Positions 1 to 8,794 of a stretch of DNA of 64,000 nucleotides are shown in pieces. The position numbers were made by a program, and so were the translations under genes. The notes under the pieces are model-generated. The model worked only from the letters and a program-made list of their open reading frames with translations, had not been told where the DNA came from and ran no database searches. Position 1 is the first letter of the stretch. Every line of letters starts with the position of its first letter. Source of the stretch: Lacinutrix jangbogonensis (lineage in GTDB: Bacteria > Bacteroidota > Bacteroidia > Flavobacteriales > Flavobacteriaceae); contig NZ_JSWF01000033.1 in NCBI RefSeq assembly GCF_000797445.1, positions 1 to 64,000 of the forward strand. Direction: 5' to 3'.

Positions 1-1
1 A

Positions 2-1757
2 GCTTTAAGGAAACAAAGTAATACACCAAAAGAAGGTATAGCTGGCGTGTTTCAAAGGGTGTTTTCTAAATTGCGTTACATTAATATGTTTGGAGATAAA
101 GTCATGACTTGGCTTCGTGATAAATTGTATAGTCCTACGTTAAGATTCGCTTTAAAGTATAAGTTTTTAACTTTTCATTTTTATTGTCTTCTTAATTTTA
201 ACCAAAGCTAGTTTTGATAGCGGTATCATTAGAGGTGCTTTTTTCCCAACAATAGCCAGTGATAGGATTAGTATATCACTAAATATGCCTAATGGTACAA
301 CAGAGAAAGTAACAGACAGTATTATTTCATTTATTGAAACTAAAGCGATTGAAGTTACCAAAGAAATAAATGATGAATATATTGGTGAAGATTCTGAAAA
401 GTATTTGGTAGAAAATATGATTAAGAATATTGGGCCAGGTTCATCAACAGCATCTTTAGCAATAAACTTGTTGCCAGGAGAAGAACGACCTAATGAAATT
501 ACGTCTGCTTTAGTGTCCAATAGAATTCAAGAACGTGTTGGAGCAATATTTGGTGCCGAAAGTTTAGTTTTTGGAAGTGGCGGGAATTTTGGAGGAAGTC
601 CTGTTTCAATATCATTATTAGGAAATGATATTATTGAATTAAAAGCAGTGAAGTCTGAATTAAAACAATATCTAGAAAATAATATTTTACTAAAAGATGT
701 CACAGATAATGATCCTGCTGGTATTAAAGAGATTCGTCTAGAACTTAATGAAAGTGCTTATGCACTAGGTTTAAACTTGAGAACGGTAATGACTCAGGTA
801 CGTTCTGCATTTTTTGGAACTGAAGCACAACGTTTTCAAAGAGGGCAAGATGAAATTAGAGTTTGGGTACGATATAACAGAGACAATCGTTCATCCATTA
901 AGAATTTGGATAATATGCGAATTGTGGCGCCAAATGGACAAAGAGTTCCTTTAAAAGAAATAGCTAGTTATAGTATTGAGCGAGGAGATGTTGCTATTAA
1001 TCATTTAGAAGGAAGGCGAGAAATCCAAATTTCCGCAGATATAAAAGATCAAAAGAAAACGAGTCCAACAGATATTATGGCAGAGATTCAAAATGAAATT
1101 ATGCCAGAAATATTATCAAAATATCCTACGGTAACACCATCTTATGAAGGGCAAAATAGAGAGCGAGTAAAACTATTTAATTCTTTAAATGCAGTAGGTT
1201 TAACAATTTTAGCGCTCATATATATAGTTATTGCATTTACATTTAGAAGTTACAGTCAGCCTCTTTTATTATTGCTACTTATTCCATTGAGTTTGCCAGC
1301 TGTTGCTTGGGGTCATTGGGTTCACGATTTTCCATTAAACATTCTATCAATGCTTGGTATTATTGCTCTTATTGGAATAATGGTTAATGATGGATTGGTA
1401 CTTATTGGAAAATTTAATAATAATCTAAGAGAGGGTATGTTGTTTGATGACGCTTTGTATCAAGCAGGTCGTTCTCGTTTTAGAGCCATATTTTTAACCT
1501 CAATTACTACTGTAGCAGGTTTAGCACCTTTAATTTTTGAAGAGAGTAGACAGGCCCAATTTTTAATTCCTATGGCAGTTTCTATTGCTTACGGAATTGG
1601 ATTCGCAACCGTTTTAACGCTTGTTGTGCTGCCAATTTTCTTATCGTTTAGTAATAGCGTAAAAACAACTGCAAAATGGTTGTATACAGGTAAAAAAGTA
1701 ACTAGAGAAGAAGTGGAGCGCGTAACAAGAGAACAAAATCATAACAATGACTATTAA
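2..1757 (+). pseudogene. RND efflux permease, C-terminal part, with frameshift
   Basis: This is the C-terminal part of an inner-membrane RND (AcrB/MMPL class) proton-driven efflux permease; the gene starts before the window. The piece readable from position 2 contains a hydrophilic linker (QRVFSKLRYINMFGDKV) and runs in one frame to a stop at 209-211. The clear continuation (TKASFDSGIIRGAFFP, then 490 residues from 285) lies in the next frame. The break is near 176, between codons for LTF and IFIVF. Downstream are the typical porter domain and the cluster of transmembrane helices around 1195-1660 (LILALIYIVIAFTF, GIIALIGIMVNDGLVL). The stop overlaps the TolC gene, so the two form an efflux operon. 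A one-base insertion (or two-base loss) could be a real inactivation or a sequencing error; the downstream part shows no further decay. Confidence 0.8.
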
Positions 1758-3063
1758 ATTTTATATTACATATGTTTTATTTTTAATCGGAATAGTAGTT
1801 AGTGCACAACAAGTACTAACAACAGATGAAGCAGTAAAACTAGCATTAGAAAATAATTTCAATATTAAAATTGCTAATAATGCAGTTGAAGTAGCCGAGA
1901 ACAATACCAATATTTTAAATTCAGGTTACTTACCAACGCTAACAGGAAGTGCAGGAGCAACTTATAATTTAGATAATACTGAGGCTGATTTTTCTAACGG
2001 AAATACTACAGTTTTAAATGGAGCAGAAAGCTCACGTTACAATGCTTCGTTAAACTTAAATTACACCATATTTGATGGTTTAGGAAGACAATACAATTAT
2101 AAAAGTTTAAAAGAACAATATCAATTATCTGAATTACAAGCACGAGAAACTATAGAGAACACGATTATTCAGCTGTTTTCGGTGTATTATAATGTAGCAC
2201 AAGTATCTGAAAACGTTTCCGCCTTAAAAGAGACTTTAAAAATTTCAAAAAACAGATTAGTAAGAGCGCAATATCAATTCGATTATGGACAAAATACCAA
2301 GTTGGGAATCTTAAATGCCGAAGTGGATATTGTAAACGATAGTATTAATATTATTAATGCTATTCAGCAATTAAAAAATGGGAAACGAGATTTAAATGTT
2401 GTTTTGGGTGATGTTCTAAAAAACGATTTTAATGTAGAAACTGAAGTCAACTTTGCAATACAATTTAAAAAAGATAGCTTATTTGAAAAGGCTAAAACCA
2501 GAAATACGGCATTACTTCAAACTGAAAAAAATATAGCTATTAGTCAATTAAGTATTAAATCAGGTCAATCGGCTTACTTGCCTACAATTGGTTTGGTTGG
2601 CAGTTATGGATGGAATAAAAATAATAATAACGCAGCGTCTTTTGTTGCAGGATCTATTAATACAGGTTTATCTGCAGGTTTAAATTTGTCATGGAATATC
2701 TTTGATGGAGGCAATACAATAACTAGAGTAAGAAATGCTAAAGTCAATCTTGAAACACAGCAGCTTCAAAAAGAGAATATATTAATTAGTATTACGCGAG
2801 ATTTTAATAATGTTTGGGACGATTATAATAACAAATTAGCCATTTATAACTTACAAGAAAATAATATTTCAACAGCTCAAAATAATTTTAGTCGTACCCA
2901 AGAGAAATTTAAAATTGGACAGGTAAATTCTATTGAGTTTAGACAAGCACAACTTAACTTGCGTAATGCAGAATTAAGTAGGAATTTGGCTAAATTTTCA
3001 GCTAAATTGGCAGAGTTAGATTTGTTGCAGTTAAGTGGGGAATTGCTTAACACTTCTTTTTAA
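1747..3063 (+). CDS. TolC family outer membrane efflux protein
   Basis: An outer membrane channel that would join the RND pump through a periplasmic adaptor. It has 438 residues, with a signal peptide ending near residue 20 (GIVVSAQQ). Two OEP-type halves follow, each with long coiled helices and beta segments; the half repeats are seen in the paired YNASLNLNYTIFDGLG and AGLNLSWNIFDGG strands. The length is standard for the family. The start codon overlaps the last 11 bases of the permease gene, which indicates translational coupling. The substrate of the pump cannot be told from the sequence. Confidence 0.92.
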   Translation: MTIKFYITYVLFLIGIVVSAQQVLTTDEAVKLALENNFNIKIANNAVEVAENNTNILNSGYLPTLTGSAGATYNLDNTEADFSNGNTTVLNGAESSRYNASLNLNYTIFDGLGRQYNYKSLKEQYQLSELQARETIENTIIQLFSVYYNVAQVSENVSALKETLKISKNRLVRAQYQFDYGQNTKLGILNAEVDIVNDSINIINAIQQLKNGKRDLNVVLGDVLKNDFNVETEVNFAIQFKKDSLFEKAKTRNTALLQTEKNIAISQLSIKSGQSAYLPTIGLVGSYGWNKNNNNAASFVAGSINTGLSAGLNLSWNIFDGGNTITRVRNAKVNLETQQLQKENILISITRDFNNVWDDYNNKLAIYNLQENNISTAQNNFSRTQEKFKIGQVNSIEFRQAQLNLRNAELSRNLAKFSAKLAELDLLQLSGELLNTSF

Positions 3064-3142
3064 TTCTAAAAACTTAAAAAAACACCTAAATTATGGGTTT
3101 AGTCTTTTCTACAAACAACTTATAACCAAAAAATAATATTTT

Positions 3143-3325
3143 ATGCTTGAGCATTTTTTTCAGTGTCCTTATTGTTGGGAAACGATATCAATGCTTATAG
3201 ACAGCAGTGTAAGACAACAAACTTATGTAGAGGATTGCGAAGTATGTTGCAATCCAATACAATTAACTCCTCAGTTTTTAGACTTGGAACTTGTTGGTTT
3301 TGAGGCTGTAAATATAGAGCAATAA
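3143..3325 (+). CDS. CPxCG-type cysteine-rich small protein
   Basis: A 60-residue cytosolic protein with two Cys pairs, CPYC (residues 8-11) and CEVCC (residues 32-36), spaced as in the Cys_rich_CPXG family and probably forming one zinc ribbon. The acidic, hydrophobic C-terminus (LVGFEAVNIEQ) is also typical. It stands alone between the efflux operon and the tRNA gene. The family is widespread in Proteobacteria and Bacteroidota but has no assigned function that I know of. Confidence 0.85.
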   Translation: MLEHFFQCPYCWETISMLIDSSVRQQTYVEDCEVCCNPIQLTPQFLDLELVGFEAVNIEQ

Positions 3326-3343
3326 TTTTTTGTAAAATAATAC

Positions 3344-3373
3344 TTGTATTATCTAAAAAGCATTGTATATTTG
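3344..3373 (+). promoter_or_regulatory. Flavobacterial promoter of tRNA-fMet
   Basis: TTG at 3344-3346, a 19-base spacer, then TATATTTG at 3366-3373: a perfect match to the Bacteroidota TTG-N19-TAnnTTTG promoter. It lies about 70 bases before the mature tRNA 5' end. It shows the promoter grammar used to judge other sites in this window. Confidence 0.75.
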
Positions 3374-3445
3374 CAGTCCGAAATGATTTGGTCGGTATTA
3401 TGAGCCGAAAGTTAAAAGCTAAGTTAATCGTTTTAGAGATTATAT

Positions 3446-3523
<78 letters not shown>

Positions 3524-3541
3524 CTAAATGCTAATAGAATC

Positions 3542-3571
3542 AACGGATTGTGTCTCACAATCCGTTTTTTT
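3542..3571 (+). terminator. Terminator after tRNA-fMet
   Basis: Stem AACGGATTGTG / CACAATCCGTT (11 bp, loop TCT) followed by a T run. It lies between the att core and the integrase start, so the element itself supplies the terminator of the disrupted tRNA gene. Confidence 0.85.
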
Positions 3572-4951
3572 ATGTCTTATATTTTCTTACATTTACGTAA
3601 AGTACACGATTCCGTACACGATTTGTCTATGAAATTACAATACAACGAGCCTAAACTCTTCACTGGAGGAGTTGATATTACCAACTGGTATAAACTATCT
3701 AAAGCAGACCAAAAAAGGGCGTTATCTAAAGATTGGTATGTGTATTATTCTTTTAGAAACCCTAAAACAAATAAGCTTGTTAGGCAGACTAATCTTAAAG
3801 GAGGAACTAATGTGTTTAAGGATAAATTACGTCGTTGTACTGCACTAAACATATTAAAGAAAGGTCTAATGACACTTCTAGATGAGGGCTATAACCCATA
3901 TAAAGATAACTTAACTTTTCTTGAATACCTCGAGAAGCGTGAGAAGGAAAAAGTCAAGATTAAAAGCAAGAATAAAACTAAAAAGAAAAAGAAGGTTTTA
4001 TTAGAAGTTCCTATGGTTATAGAATCAACAGATGATGCTATTAAAGTTGTAACAATATCAATTGAAGATGCTTTTATTTTAGGGTTAGAAACCAAAGCTA
4101 ATATCCTTGCAACGGGTTCTTATACCAGATTTAAAAGTAGGATCAATAGATTTAAAGTGTGGTTAGAAAAAGAAGGCTTTGATTTTAAATGTGATATTAA
4201 TACTTTAAATAAAAAAACTGTAATACAATATTTAAACACTGTATTACAAAACACGAGTCCTAGAAATCGTAATAATGCAAGGACTGATATTGGTTCTCTA
4301 TTCCAAGTATTGGTGGATAATGATGTTATACTTGATAATTTTGTTAGAAAAATTAATGTTTTAAAGGCTATCCCTAAAAGGAATAAAACATATACTCCAA
4401 CACAACTTAAAGAAGTATTAAATTATGTAAAAACTAATGATCCTGTATTACACTTATTTGTGCAATTTTTTTCCTATAATTTCCTAAGACCTATAGAAGT
4501 TTGTAGATTGAGAATAGGAGATTTAGATTTGGAGGACAAAAAGCTTTATGTTAGAGCAAAAAACCAACTTGTTAAAACTAAAATTATACCAGATATTTTA
4601 ATAAAAGAGTTGCCAGATCTTACAAAATTTAGAAAAGATGATTTTCTTTTTACACCAGATGCAATTGGTGGAACATGGGAAACTTTAGAAGAGAATAAAC
4701 GTAATTTTTTTACTAAACGTTTTAAAAAGGTAAAAGATCATTTTGATTTAGGTATAGAATATGGTTTGTATAGTTTTAGGCACACTCTAATTACAAAACT
4801 ATATAAAGAGATGGCAAAAAATGCAACGCCGTTTGAAGTTAAAAGTAAACTATTATTAATTACTGGACATGCAACAATGAGTGCTTTAGAACTATATTTA
4901 CGCGATATTGATGCTGTGCTTCCAGAAGATTACTCAAACCTTTTAGAATAA
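3572..4951 (+). CDS. Tyrosine recombinase/integrase
   Basis: Site-specific integrase that inserts and excises the element at tRNA-fMet. The N-terminal arm-binding region contains WYVYYSFRNPKTNKLVRQ. A lysine-rich linker (residues about 125-145) leads to a SAM-like core-binding domain and a C-terminal catalytic domain. Active-site signatures: Arg in FLRPIEVCRLR, the RH of YSFRHT, GH in LLITGHATM, and Tyr in LELYLRDID. I chose the ATG at 3572 (459 residues), directly after the terminator T run, because the truncated relative at 19052 starts at the same place. A TTG at 3548 (inside the terminator) and an ATG at 3629 are alternatives. The paired GTACACGAT sites lie inside its first codons. Confidence 0.92.
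   Translation: MSYIFLHLRKVHDSVHDLSMKLQYNEPKLFTGGVDITNWYKLSKADQKRALSKDWYVYYSFRNPKTNKLVRQTNLKGGTNVFKDKLRRCTALNILKKGLMTLLDEGYNPYKDNLTFLEYLEKREKEKVKIKSKNKTKKKKKVLLEVPMVIESTDDAIKVVTISIEDAFILGLETKANILATGSYTRFKSRINRFKVWLEKEGFDFKCDINTLNKKTVIQYLNTVLQNTSPRNRNNARTDIGSLFQVLVDNDVILDNFVRKINVLKAIPKRNKTYTPTQLKEVLNYVKTNDPVLHLFVQFFSYNFLRPIEVCRLRIGDLDLEDKKLYVRAKNQLVKTKIIPDILIKELPDLTKFRKDDFLFTPDAIGGTWETLEENKRNFFTKRFKKVKDHFDLGIEYGLYSFRHTLITKLYKEMAKNATPFEVKSKLLLITGHATMSALELYLRDIDAVLPEDYSNLLE
3602..3622 (+). promoter_or_regulatory. Paired integrase arm-type sites, left end
   Basis: GTACACGAT at 3602-3610 and again at 3614-3622, 12 bp apart. The same pair with the same 12-bp spacing is found near the right end (18888-18908). 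The conserved spacing at both ends suggests binding sites for the integrase arm-binding domain; this is inferred, not shown. Confidence 0.6.
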
Positions 4952-5923
4952 ATGGACTACAAATATTTAGGAATTATAGAACAATACAATTTTAATGGTC
5001 TTTCTAATGATGAACAGGACGATTATATGTTTGGAAAGCGATATTTATTACGAAGAGCTACAATAAACGAGGACTTAGTTCCTAATGAAAATGAAGTTGG
5101 TGCATTTTCTGTTTCAGGTAATATATCTTTAAGTGGTAAAACTTATATTCTATCTCGTGAAATTGCAGAAGAATTTTATCAATTTTTGCTACAACATTAT
5201 CAAGGAGGTTTAGAAGGAGATAATATTTTGTTTTTTAAAAAATTTAATGAAGACACGTTTGCATTAACCGATAAAAAAGCTAAAAAATTAGGTTTAAAGA
5301 AGTTTAATAAAATTTTTAAAGGAGCCTGTCCTGAAGGAGATACAATTAAGGGTATGGATAATGAAACAGGAGCACTTATATTTCATAATAAGTTTTTTAC
5401 TCTAAATCGTGAGCGTGTTCAATTAACAGAATGGCTTAGAAAAGAAAGAGCGTTGTTTATTCAATATTTATTAGGTAATAAAACATTTTTTGATAGATCA
5501 CTTTTTAAACAGCAGCCTACACTAATAAAAATGTTCAAATTTGAAAATGATTTATTAACATTAATTCAATTAAATAGAAAATTCAATTTTATAATAGATG
5601 AACATTTTTCTGTAAAACCTATTTCTTATAAAATTTATGATAACTACTCATGTCATTTTGAAAAACAGATACAAGTTGATTTCATTTGTATACAATTGAA
5701 ATTAAAAACAAATTTTGTATTTGTCGTTAGTCTCTTTTATTTTTTTAGAGATAAATTATCCATGAAAATGCCTTCAGCTAAATTATTTCAAGCAATAATT
5801 AACGAGTGTTTTAACCTTGAATTACAAACTTTAAAGCTAACCGATACTACAAATGCCAAACACAAAGAAAGGTTAAACATCTTTGAAAAAAAATGGAATA
5901 AATTTATCTCTGACGTTAAATAA
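4952..5923 (+). CDS. Uncharacterised protein next to integrase
   Basis: 323 residues starting on the base after the integrase stop codon, so it is almost certainly translated from the same mRNA. I do not recognise a domain. It is lysine- and phenylalanine-rich, has no signal peptide, and has one weakly hydrophobic stretch near residue 250 (TNFVFVVSLFYFF). The tight coupling suggests an accessory role in recombination or element maintenance, but nothing in the sequence proves it. Confidence 0.75.
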   Translation: MDYKYLGIIEQYNFNGLSNDEQDDYMFGKRYLLRRATINEDLVPNENEVGAFSVSGNISLSGKTYILSREIAEEFYQFLLQHYQGGLEGDNILFFKKFNEDTFALTDKKAKKLGLKKFNKIFKGACPEGDTIKGMDNETGALIFHNKFFTLNRERVQLTEWLRKERALFIQYLLGNKTFFDRSLFKQQPTLIKMFKFENDLLTLIQLNRKFNFIIDEHFSVKPISYKIYDNYSCHFEKQIQVDFICIQLKLKTNFVFVVSLFYFFRDKLSMKMPSAKLFQAIINECFNLELQTLKLTDTTNAKHKERLNIFEKKWNKFISDVK

Positions 5924-5935
5924 TATTCAATTTCT

Positions 5936-6044
5936 ACATTCCTTTCATTTTTTCTATAAATTTCTATACATTTTCTATTTTCCTTTCATTTTATAACTTT
6001 CAATGTTTTCATTTATTACAACCAGTTAGATCTTATTAGCTGGT
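5936..6044. repeat. AT-rich direct repeats and palindrome, possible origin/operator
   Basis: The gap before the RHH gene contains CCTTTCATTTT twice (about 5940 and 5981) with several TTTCTATA-like units between. A palindrome follows: ACCAGTTA at 6021-6028 with TTAGCTGGT ending at 6044. Iteron-like repeats plus an operator just upstream of a DNA-binding protein and a RepA-like ATPase would suit an origin or control region. That reading is inference. Confidence 0.4.
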
Positions 6045-6114
6045 AATGGATTTTCATCATTCTATTTAATAAGCATTTAACAAAAACAATGTTTAATTAA
6101 ATAAATAAATAAAG

Positions 6115-6432
6115 ATGAAAGCAAAAATTAATTTAAGAATTGATTTATTATTAAAAGGAGAATTAGAAACTTTAGCTCTAGAGAGAGAGACTACTGTTTC
6201 AAATCTTATTAGAGATATCCTTGAAGAAAAAGTATCTGATTACTTTGAGGAGCAATGTGTTCAAGATTTCGAAAAACCAGAACCATTAGTTATTGATTTG
6301 TCTGATTGTTTGGGACAACGAACAGAAGAGCACATAAATCAATTAAATTCTGTGCATTATTTTCCAAACTATATTGATTTAAGTCAATGTCTAAATGTTA
6401 AGCCTAACTCAAATAGAGAAGAGGATGAATAG
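6115..6432 (+). CDS. Ribbon-helix-helix-like DNA-binding protein
   Basis: 105 residues. The N-terminus (INLRIDLLLKGELETLALERETTVSNLIRDILEE) reads as a ribbon-helix-helix fold: a basic strand, then two helices with the turn at ETTVSNLI. The C-terminal 60 residues are acidic and carry a duplicated motif (IDLSDCLGQ and IDLSQCLNV), which looks like a dimerisation or partner-binding tail. It precedes and overlaps the RepA-like gene by 8 bases. It may regulate the replication genes or act as the recombination directionality factor. A palindrome at 6021-6044 is a candidate operator. Confidence 0.65.
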   Translation: MKAKINLRIDLLLKGELETLALERETTVSNLIRDILEEKVSDYFEEQCVQDFEKPEPLVIDLSDCLGQRTEEHINQLNSVHYFPNYIDLSQCLNVKPNSNREEDE

Positions 6433-7459
6433 CAAAAACATAAACTTAATTGGAAACGATCTTCTGTCTAACGAAAACAAATTAAAACAGAAAGAGTCCG
6501 TTCAAGGATGTTTAATAATTAAAGAGGCAAACGAATGGGTAGATGAAGCTAAAAGGCGCCCTATTCCTAATATGCTATTTAGTGAACTTTGGTATGAAAA
6601 TGAATTAGCAATATTATTTGCTGACACTAATATCGGCAAGTCTATTTTGGCTGTACAAATAGCAGATAGTTTAAGCCGTGGAAAACCAATAGCAGGTTTT
6701 AAACTAGAATGTCAACCAAAAAAAGTGTTGTACTTGGATTTCGAATTGTCAGACAAACAATTCGAAAACCGTTGTTCTAATAATTATAAGGAGCATTATG
6801 TCTTTAATCATAATTTTCTTCGTGCAGAGATAAATACAGATTTAGATATTCCAAAAGAGTATAGTGGTATCGAAGATTATTTGTGTAAGACACTTAATGA
6901 AAGTATCTCCAAAAATAATGTAGACGTATTAATTATAGATAATCTTACATACCTAAAAAGTGACAATGAACGTGCTAAAGATGCATTAGAGTTAATGAAA
7001 CAATTAAAAAAACTTGCCAAAACAAGTGGTGTTTCTATTTTGGTCTTAGCACATACTCCAAAACGTGATGAAACTAAAGCTATTTCAAAAAATGATTTAG
7101 CAGGTAGTAAAATGTTAATGAATTTTTGTGATAGTTCTTTTGCAATTGGTGCAAGTTCTCAAGATTCATCGTTACGTTATATAAAACAAATCAAACAACG
7201 TAATACAGAACATTTGTATCATGGTGATAATGTTGTTTTGTGTCAAATTAATAAAGAACAGAATTTTTTAAAGTTTGAGTTTTTAGGTTTTGGTAATGAA
7301 TTGGAACACCTAAAAACTTTTGGTACAAATTCTAAAGAAGAAAGTAATAACCAGTTATTAGAACTTGTAGAAAAAGGAATTTCAAACGTTCAAATAGGTA
7401 AGGAGTTAGGAATACACGAGGCTACAGTTAGACAGAGAAGAACAAAACTAGGAATCTAA
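6425..7459 (+). CDS. RepA-like AAA_25 ATPase with C-terminal HTH
   Basis: 344 residues from the ATG overlapping the previous stop. RecA-fold ATPase of the RepA/KaiC (AAA_25) kind found in plasmids and mobile elements. It has a Walker A-like FADTNIGKS (the first Gly is missing), Walker B VLIIDNLTYL and a sensor-like ILVLAHTPK. The C-terminus is a resolvase-type helix-turn-helix (GISNVQIGKELGIHEATVRQR). The likely job is replicative helicase or loader for the element. It is followed 3 bases later by a small gene, and then by the primase-like gene, forming a replication module. Confidence 0.8.
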   Translation: MNSKNINLIGNDLLSNENKLKQKESVQGCLIIKEANEWVDEAKRRPIPNMLFSELWYENELAILFADTNIGKSILAVQIADSLSRGKPIAGFKLECQPKKVLYLDFELSDKQFENRCSNNYKEHYVFNHNFLRAEINTDLDIPKEYSGIEDYLCKTLNESISKNNVDVLIIDNLTYLKSDNERAKDALELMKQLKKLAKTSGVSILVLAHTPKRDETKAISKNDLAGSKMLMNFCDSSFAIGASSQDSSLRYIKQIKQRNTEHLYHGDNVVLCQINKEQNFLKFEFLGFGNELEHLKTFGTNSKEESNNQLLELVEKGISNVQIGKELGIHEATVRQRRTKLGI

Positions 7460-7462
7460 CGT

Positions 7463-7666
7463 ATGACTGCTAATGATGTATATAATGTAGCTAAAGCACT
7501 TCCTAAGGAAGAGCTTAATAAGCTGTATAATATGATCAAAAGCGAAGTAGAATTAGAACTGCCTAAAATTAACAATCGAAAGAAAAATTTTCAATCGTCA
7601 ATGTTTACAGAAACAGAGTGTTTAAAATACTTAATACAGCATTTCAATAAAAAAAGAATCCCTTAA
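7463..7666 (+). CDS. Small hypothetical protein of replication module
   Basis: 67 residues, starting 3 bases after the ATPase stop. Predominantly helical and charged (ALPKEELNKLYNMIKSEVELELP), with a hydrophobic-basic C-terminus. No motif recognised. Position suggests a helper of the neighbouring ATPase or primase. Confidence 0.6.
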   Translation: MTANDVYNVAKALPKEELNKLYNMIKSEVELELPKINNRKKNFQSSMFTETECLKYLIQHFNKKRIP

Positions 7667-7673
7667 AATAAAC

Positions 7674-7704
7674 TCGTACAACTCGTACATATATAATTGT
7701 ACGA
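7674..7704. promoter_or_regulatory. TCGTACA repeats, candidate operator
   Basis: TCGTACA at 7674-7680 and 7683-7689, then the inverse TGTACGA at 7698-7704 (8-bp spacer), just upstream of the primase-like gene. The CGTACA core is also inside the GTACACGAT repeats near both element ends, so one element protein could bind all of them. Confidence 0.45.
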
Positions 7705-7721
7705 CCTATACGAATAGTAAT

Positions 7722-8582
7722 ATGACACAACAATACAAATACACACTCGATAGGTCAAGTAAAAAGCACCAATGCCCTAGCTGCAACAAAAAATCATTTG
7801 TTAGGTTTATAGATTCTGAAACAAAACAATATACAAACTCATTTGATGGTAGATGCGATAGGGAAAGTAAGTGTGGTTATTTTAAAAAGCCAAACACAAA
7901 CAAACGTATTACGTCTTCAATAATAAGTAATACAAAGCGTATTACTCCTACGTATCACAGTTTAAGTATGGTAATACAGTATATGTCAAATTTTAAGCAA
8001 AATAACTTTATAGCCTATTTACTAACGCATTTTGTGCCAGTAGATGTAATACAAGCTATTAAATTATATAAAATTGGTACTACAAATCATTGGAATGGTG
8101 CTACAATTTTTTGGCAGATAGATAATTGTAGGACAGTTAGAGCAGGAAAGATAATGTTGTACAACAGTAATACCGGTAAAAGGGTAAAAAAGCCATACAA
8201 CCATATAAATTGGATGCATAAAAGTATAAAACAACATGATTTTGTGTTACAACAATGTTTATTTGGATTGCATTGTATTACAAAACAAGAAAATTATAAA
8301 ATAATTTGCATTGTCGAGTCAGAAAAGACTGCAATAATAATGAGTATTATTTATCCATCTAATATTTGGATGGCAACTGGAAGTAAATCTAATTTTAAAG
8401 AAGAATTACTTACACCTATAAAGCATAGAAAAATAATTGTGTATCCAGATAAGTCTGAGTTTGATAAATGGAATACAGTTAGCCTTGAATTAGAGAAAAA
8501 AGGATATAATATTGAATGCAGTAGGATGTTAGAGGAATCCAGTTTAAAAGATGGTGGTGATTTAGTTGATCTAGTTGTATAA
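7722..8582 (+). CDS. Primase-like protein (zinc finger + Toprim), DUF6371 type
   Basis: 286 residues. The N-terminus has a CHC2-type zinc finger pattern (H-x-CPSC near 17-21, then C-x5-C in DGRCDRESKCGYF), as in mobile-element primases. The C-terminal part is Toprim-like: IICIVESEKTA carries the catalytic Glu, and IIVYPDKSE supplies the DxD-like acidic site. This architecture is common in Bacteroidota elements. It should prime or assist replication of the excised element together with the RepA-like ATPase. The upstream TCGTACA repeats may control it. Confidence 0.75.
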   Translation: MTQQYKYTLDRSSKKHQCPSCNKKSFVRFIDSETKQYTNSFDGRCDRESKCGYFKKPNTNKRITSSIISNTKRITPTYHSLSMVIQYMSNFKQNNFIAYLLTHFVPVDVIQAIKLYKIGTTNHWNGATIFWQIDNCRTVRAGKIMLYNSNTGKRVKKPYNHINWMHKSIKQHDFVLQQCLFGLHCITKQENYKIICIVESEKTAIIMSIIYPSNIWMATGSKSNFKEELLTPIKHRKIIVYPDKSEFDKWNTVSLELEKKGYNIECSRMLEESSLKDGGDLVDLVV

Positions 8583-8612
8583 ATGTTATTTGGTAAATGA
8601 GTTTTTTTGAAA

Positions 8613-8692
8613 ATAAAAAAAAGCGACATTTTCATGCCGCTTTAAATGTTTTCACAACGGAATAATCCTTATTGTGAATTGATTTCAAATTG
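8613..8692 (-). ncRNA. tracrRNA of the type II-C system
   Basis: On the minus strand the segment begins with the anti-repeat ACAATTTGAAATCAATTCAC (+2 bases), perfectly complementary over 22 nt to the crRNA repeat. A spacer-like segment with GGATTATTCC and GTTGTGAAAAC follows (nexus-type region). It ends in a terminator: 9-bp stem AAGCGGCAT/ATGTCGCTT with a GAAA loop and a T8 run. A TATATTTG -7 box on the same strand at 8698-8705 puts the start right at the anti-repeat. It lies antisense between the primase-like gene and cas9. Confidence 0.85.
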
Positions 8693-8697
8693 TTTAA

Positions 8698-8705
8698 CAA
8701 ATATA
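8698..8705 (-). promoter_or_regulatory. -7 box of tracrRNA promoter
   Basis: TATATTTG on the minus strand, an exact TAnnTTTG match, directly before the anti-repeat. I find no good TTG at the -33 position, so the promoter may be weak. Confidence 0.5.
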
Positions 8706-8794
8706 TAAAAAAATATGATTCTAAATTACGGGTTTCCGTACAGGGAGTAATTATTTTTTTTTTAAATTTATAGTAAATATAAAAATCGCTCAGA

